Source: Gammaproteobacteria bacterium Milos-ODIII6 (GTDB lineage Bacteria; Pseudomonadota; Gammaproteobacteria; Chromatiales; Chromatiaceae). From it: DNA of 64,000 nt. Shown here piece by piece: positions 61,402 to 64,000 of the stretch (position 1 is its first letter; each line of letters opens with the position of its first letter). Below the pieces are notes generated by a model. The model searched no databases. It saw only the letters and a list, made by a program, of their open reading frames with translations, and was not told the DNA's origin. The stretch spans positions 186,001 to 250,000 of the forward strand of contig JAPTHR010000004.1 of the NCBI GenBank assembly GCA_029228645.1, in the 5' to 3' direction. Both the position numbers and the translations under genes were made by a program.

Positions 61402-63689
61402 CCTTTCTCCCGTTGCGACGCCCATTCTGCGAGCAGGCGATACAGCGGCCCTTCCTCCAGTGCGCCAGTCAGCCAGTGGATCCCCTTTGGGGGTTCGCAT
61501 CCGAGCCCTTCCGGCGCGCCCATCGCGATCGACAGCATGGATCCGGCGGCGACCTCGGTCAGCGCCCTGATGCTATCACAAGCCTGTTCACCCAAATCCC
61601 GCGGATCGAACACCAGAACATCGGGTCTGCCCTCGCCGTCGATGGTCTCGCAGGCCTCTTCCATGTCGCACGCCACCAGTGGGAGGGTGCCCCAGCGCTG
61701 GAACATCTGACTGAGACGCAGCTGGGCACGGATGTCAGAAAGCACCAGCATGACCCGGCGCCCTCCCAGGTGCAGCGCCGGACCCGCCTCGGAACCGGCG
61801 AGCCTCTCTTTGGTAGCGCCCTCCCGGTCCGCTGCCGCGTCCTCCGGACGTTGCCGCTTCGGATCGAAATCCGCCGGCAACAACAGACTGAAGGTCGTAC
61901 CCCGGCCAGGCTCGCTGCGCAGGCGGATCTCACCCTGTAACAGATCGGCCAATTGACGGCTGATGGTCAGCCCGAGTCCGGTGCCACCGTAGCGCCTGTT
62001 GGTCGATCCGTCCGCCTGGCGGAAGGCGTCGAATATGTGCGCCTGTTTCTCGCGGGGAATGCCGATCCCGGTATCGCTGACCGAAATCTCAAGGGCGAAC
62101 GGCGCTTTCGCCGTCCGCACCGCCAGGCGCACCTCGCCTGCGGTGGTGAACTTGAGCGCATTGGCCAGGAAATTCTTGAGAATCTGGCGAATCATCCCCG
62201 GATCGCTGCGCACGACAGCCGATGCCGAATCGCCCCAGTCGAGCTTCAGCCGCAGCGCCTTCTGGTCGAACTGCGCCTGCATCAGTTCGCGCAGATCCTC
62301 GAGCAATGGCCGCAGCTGGATCCTCTCCGGGTGGACTTCAAAACGGCCGGCCTCGATCTTCGACAGGTCCAGGATATTGTCGATCAGGGCCCGCAGATCA
62401 TTGCCCGCTTTGTGGATCACCCCGGCCTGCTCGCGCTGCTCGTCGGCAAGGCCGCTCTCGGGCGCCTTGAGTATTTTGGACAGCAACAGGATCGAGTTCA
62501 GCGGCGTGCGCAATTCATGACTGACATTGGCCAGAAACTCCGACTTGTAGCGGTTGCTGTCCTCGAGCTCGCGCGTGTGTTCGAGCAGGCTGCGCGCCTG
62601 GACCGCATGCCGCGCCGACAGGCTGGTGAGGTCCGCGGACAACTGCTGGAGTTCCTGGGTGTCCGACCAGTTGAATTCAACCGCGCGATTGGACTCCAGG
62701 GTTTCATGAATGCCCTCGATCAACTCGGTGCTGATCTCCTCCACCCGCTTGGCGAGCATGCGCGCGGCAATCAACAGCAACAGGATGAGCCCGAACACGA
62801 TCGCCAGAACCCGGTGGACCAGCTCGGTGCGCAATTCGACCAGCTGGGAAGTGTCCGCTTGTCGACCGACCCACAGGGGAGCCCCGGATTCAGTAACGAA
62901 CATCGGCACCCAGATCACGCGCTGGTCGCCGCGTTCCCACAGCGCAGGCTTGCGCTTGCCGAACAGTGTTTCCAGACCGGGGTAGCGTTGGAAGGCATTG
63001 CCTGCCTGCTTCTCCGTCGCCGACTGGTACAGGTAGCTCCCGTCGTGCATGACCCAGCGGGTGCGGGTGTCGCTTTTGACCAGGTTGCTGATATCCAGGG
63101 AAATCACCACCGCCCCCCAGTAGGTGCCCTCGACCCGTATCGGCGCCATCATCTGCAGGGTCAACAGGGGCGCCGCACCCACCCCGTCACCCACTCGCAC
63201 CGGGGTATAGGCAACATCCTTCAGCTGCCCGCTGCGGATGACCTGCAACTGCTTGTTCGGCAGCCCGGAGAGTGGCGCCGGCGGCGCATACCAGACCCCG
63301 CTGACGGTACTGCGCAGCAACCAGAAATGCTCTTCTGCATCCCGGTCGAGGAAGCGAATCTCGAAGATGTCGCTCTCGTCGCCAAGAATCCGGTTGACCC
63401 ACTCGGTGTAACGGACGCGCTCCAGGTCGACACGCGCCTGCACGGCCTTACTGTCCGGTGCGAACAGGGAAGGCTCAGGGAGGCGCGCCAGCAGGCGCAC
63501 ATTGGCGTCGCGGCTGGCCAGGTGCTGGTCCAGGTCACGAAAGTCCTGACGCAGGTCGTGCAGGTAGGTCTGGCGGGAATAATCGTCCACGCGGTCCAGC
63601 ACCAGCGGCAGGTTGATGACCACCGCCATCAACAAAGGCACCAGGGCGAAGAGGGACAGGAACAGCAGAATGCGGGTGCGTAATGACAT
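61398..63689 (-). CDS. Hybrid-like sensor histidine kinase with periplasmic sensor domain
   Basis: The 763-residue protein (ATG 63689) has a first membrane helix (ILLFLSLFALVPLLMAVVIN), a periplasmic sensor of about 290 residues with Cache-like features (SLFAPDSKAVQARV onward), a second helix (VLAIVFGLILLLLIAARML) and a HAMP-like linker. The dimerisation helix ANVSHELRTPLNSILLL (His391) precedes the ATP domain (ANALKFTTAG, SDTGIGIPREKQAHIFDAF, RYGGTGLGLTISRQL). Its end is a weak receiver-like domain (VMLVLSDIRAQLRLSQ, DVLVFDPRDLG) that lacks the standard acidic pair. It overlaps the regulator downstream. The signal is unknown. Confidence 0.88.
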   Translation of the reverse strand: MSLRTRILLFLSLFALVPLLMAVVINLPLVLDRVDDYSRQTYLHDLRQDFRDLDQHLASRDANVRLLARLPEPSLFAPDSKAVQARVDLERVRYTEWVNRILGDESDIFEIRFLDRDAEEHFWLLRSTVSGVWYAPPAPLSGLPNKQLQVIRSGQLKDVAYTPVRVGDGVGAAPLLTLQMMAPIRVEGTYWGAVVISLDISNLVKSDTRTRWVMHDGSYLYQSATEKQAGNAFQRYPGLETLFGKRKPALWERGDQRVIWVPMFVTESGAPLWVGRQADTSQLVELRTELVHRVLAIVFGLILLLLIAARMLAKRVEEISTELIEGIHETLESNRAVEFNWSDTQELQQLSADLTSLSARHAVQARSLLEHTRELEDSNRYKSEFLANVSHELRTPLNSILLLSKILKAPESGLADEQREQAGVIHKAGNDLRALIDNILDLSKIEAGRFEVHPERIQLRPLLEDLRELMQAQFDQKALRLKLDWGDSASAVVRSDPGMIRQILKNFLANALKFTTAGEVRLAVRTAKAPFALEISVSDTGIGIPREKQAHIFDAFRQADGSTNRRYGGTGLGLTISRQLADLLQGEIRLRSEPGRGTTFSLLLPADFDPKRQRPEDAAADREGATKERLAGSEAGPALHLGGRRVMLVLSDIRAQLRLSQMFQRWGTLPLVACDMEEACETIDGEGRPDVLVFDPRDLGEQACDSIRALTEVAAGSMLSIAMGAPEGLGCEPPKGIHWLTGALEEGPLYRLLAEWASQREKG

Positions 63690-63739
63690 GAGATCAACAT
63701 TAACGCGAAAATGACCCGTTACAAACCATCCTGCACGGC

Positions 63740-64000
63740 ATGCAACTCCCCATCCTCTATCAAGACGAACGGCTGGTCGCGATCCACAAGCCATCCGGGC
63801 TGCTGGTCCACCGAAGCCCGATATCACAGGACCGGGTGTTCGTCCTGCAGACCCTGCGCGACCAGCTGGGGCAGCGGGTCTACCCCGTTCATCGGCTCGA
63901 TCGGGCAACCTCGGGCGTGCTTCTGTTCGGCCTCGATAGTGTCAGCGCGCGCGCAATGGCGGCCCAGTTCGAGTCACACAAGGTGTCGAAAAGCTACCGG
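63740..64000 (+). CDS. truC: tRNA pseudouridine synthase C (5' part)
   Basis: An ATG at 63740 opens a frame that runs off the right edge, giving 87 codons. The sequence begins MQLPILYQDERLVAIHKPSG and has the RluA-family catalytic motif PVHRLDRATSGVLLFGLDS with its aspartate, in the short form without an S4 domain that is typical of TruC. TruC makes pseudouridine 65 in tRNA. It is divergent from the histidine kinase, 50 bases between starts. No end can be given. Confidence 0.85.
   Translation, partial: MQLPILYQDERLVAIHKPSGLLVHRSPISQDRVFVLQTLRDQLGQRVYPVHRLDRATSGVLLFGLDSVSARAMAAQFESHKVSKSYR

Noticed and set aside
61953-63683. 576-codon forward frame opposite the histidine kinase
   Set aside because: The reverse strand carries the H-box and ATP-binding motifs; the forward frame is compositional shadow.

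Overview
The window is about 64 kb of GC-rich, gene-dense chromosome from a gammaproteobacterium. The dusB-fis pair, cutA-dsbD, accB-accC, ttcA, hslO, zapE and truC are typical of that class. A small glycine/tyrosine-rich exported protein at 47530-47832 resembles the sulfur globule proteins of Chromatiales and relatives. Together with an ArsR-type regulator that has SqrR/BigR-like cysteine spacing (60065-60421), it suggests a sulfur-oxidising member of or near the Chromatiales. The genus cannot be fixed from this sequence alone. I saw no tRNA, rRNA, CRISPR array, prophage or intact insertion sequence.

Layout. 0-15.8 kb is mostly housekeeping: a DUF1015 gene (cut by the left edge), fxsA, cutA-dsbD-tlpA (periplasmic disulfide handling), aroQ-accB-accC, prmA, a zinc-ribbon protein, dusB-fis, purH, a stand-alone lpxA-like gene, purD, vanZ-like and msrA. 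Between these sit a dispersed-repeat-like spacer (7301-7528) and a fossil of a cation/proton antiporter (12364-12615). 16-24.6 kb holds a DUF3087 gene, a MITE-like element (16755-16922), an unknown membrane protein, a large diguanylate cyclase with a periplasmic binding domain, modABC and an EcsC-type protein. 24.6-30.7 kb has hslO, a HAD phosphatase, a dienelactone-hydrolase-like protein, a uracil-DNA glycosylase, a medium-chain reductase, a 45-bp tandem repeat and ttcA.

30.7-39.4 kb looks like a cation/stress island. It contains an unusual MetK-like protein translationally coupled to a P-type ATPase. Divergent from these are a CaCA antiporter and a tandem universal stress protein, followed by a membrane zinc peptidase, a PHA-granule-region protein, an HMA2-type protein and a DUF5132 protein. 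The MetK-like gene lacks the usual catalytic-loop sequence and is the least expected item in the window.

39.5-54.3 kb has a 2-hydroxyacid dehydrogenase, a frameshifted PEP-CTERM choice-of-anchor I gene, a solitary ribbon-helix-helix regulator with a palindrome upstream, a 1272-residue FAD/Fe-S oxidoreductase, the sulfur globule gene, selO, a hydrolase-thioredoxin fusion, an amber-interrupted reading frame, a lipoprotein and a TraB-type protein. 54.4-64 kb has an RND efflux pair without an outer-membrane channel gene, zapE, the ArsR regulator, a response regulator/histidine kinase pair and the start of truC.

All names rest on motifs and family resemblance read by eye; no database search was run. 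Many long frames opposite the big genes are antisense shadows of high-GC coding sequence and were left out.
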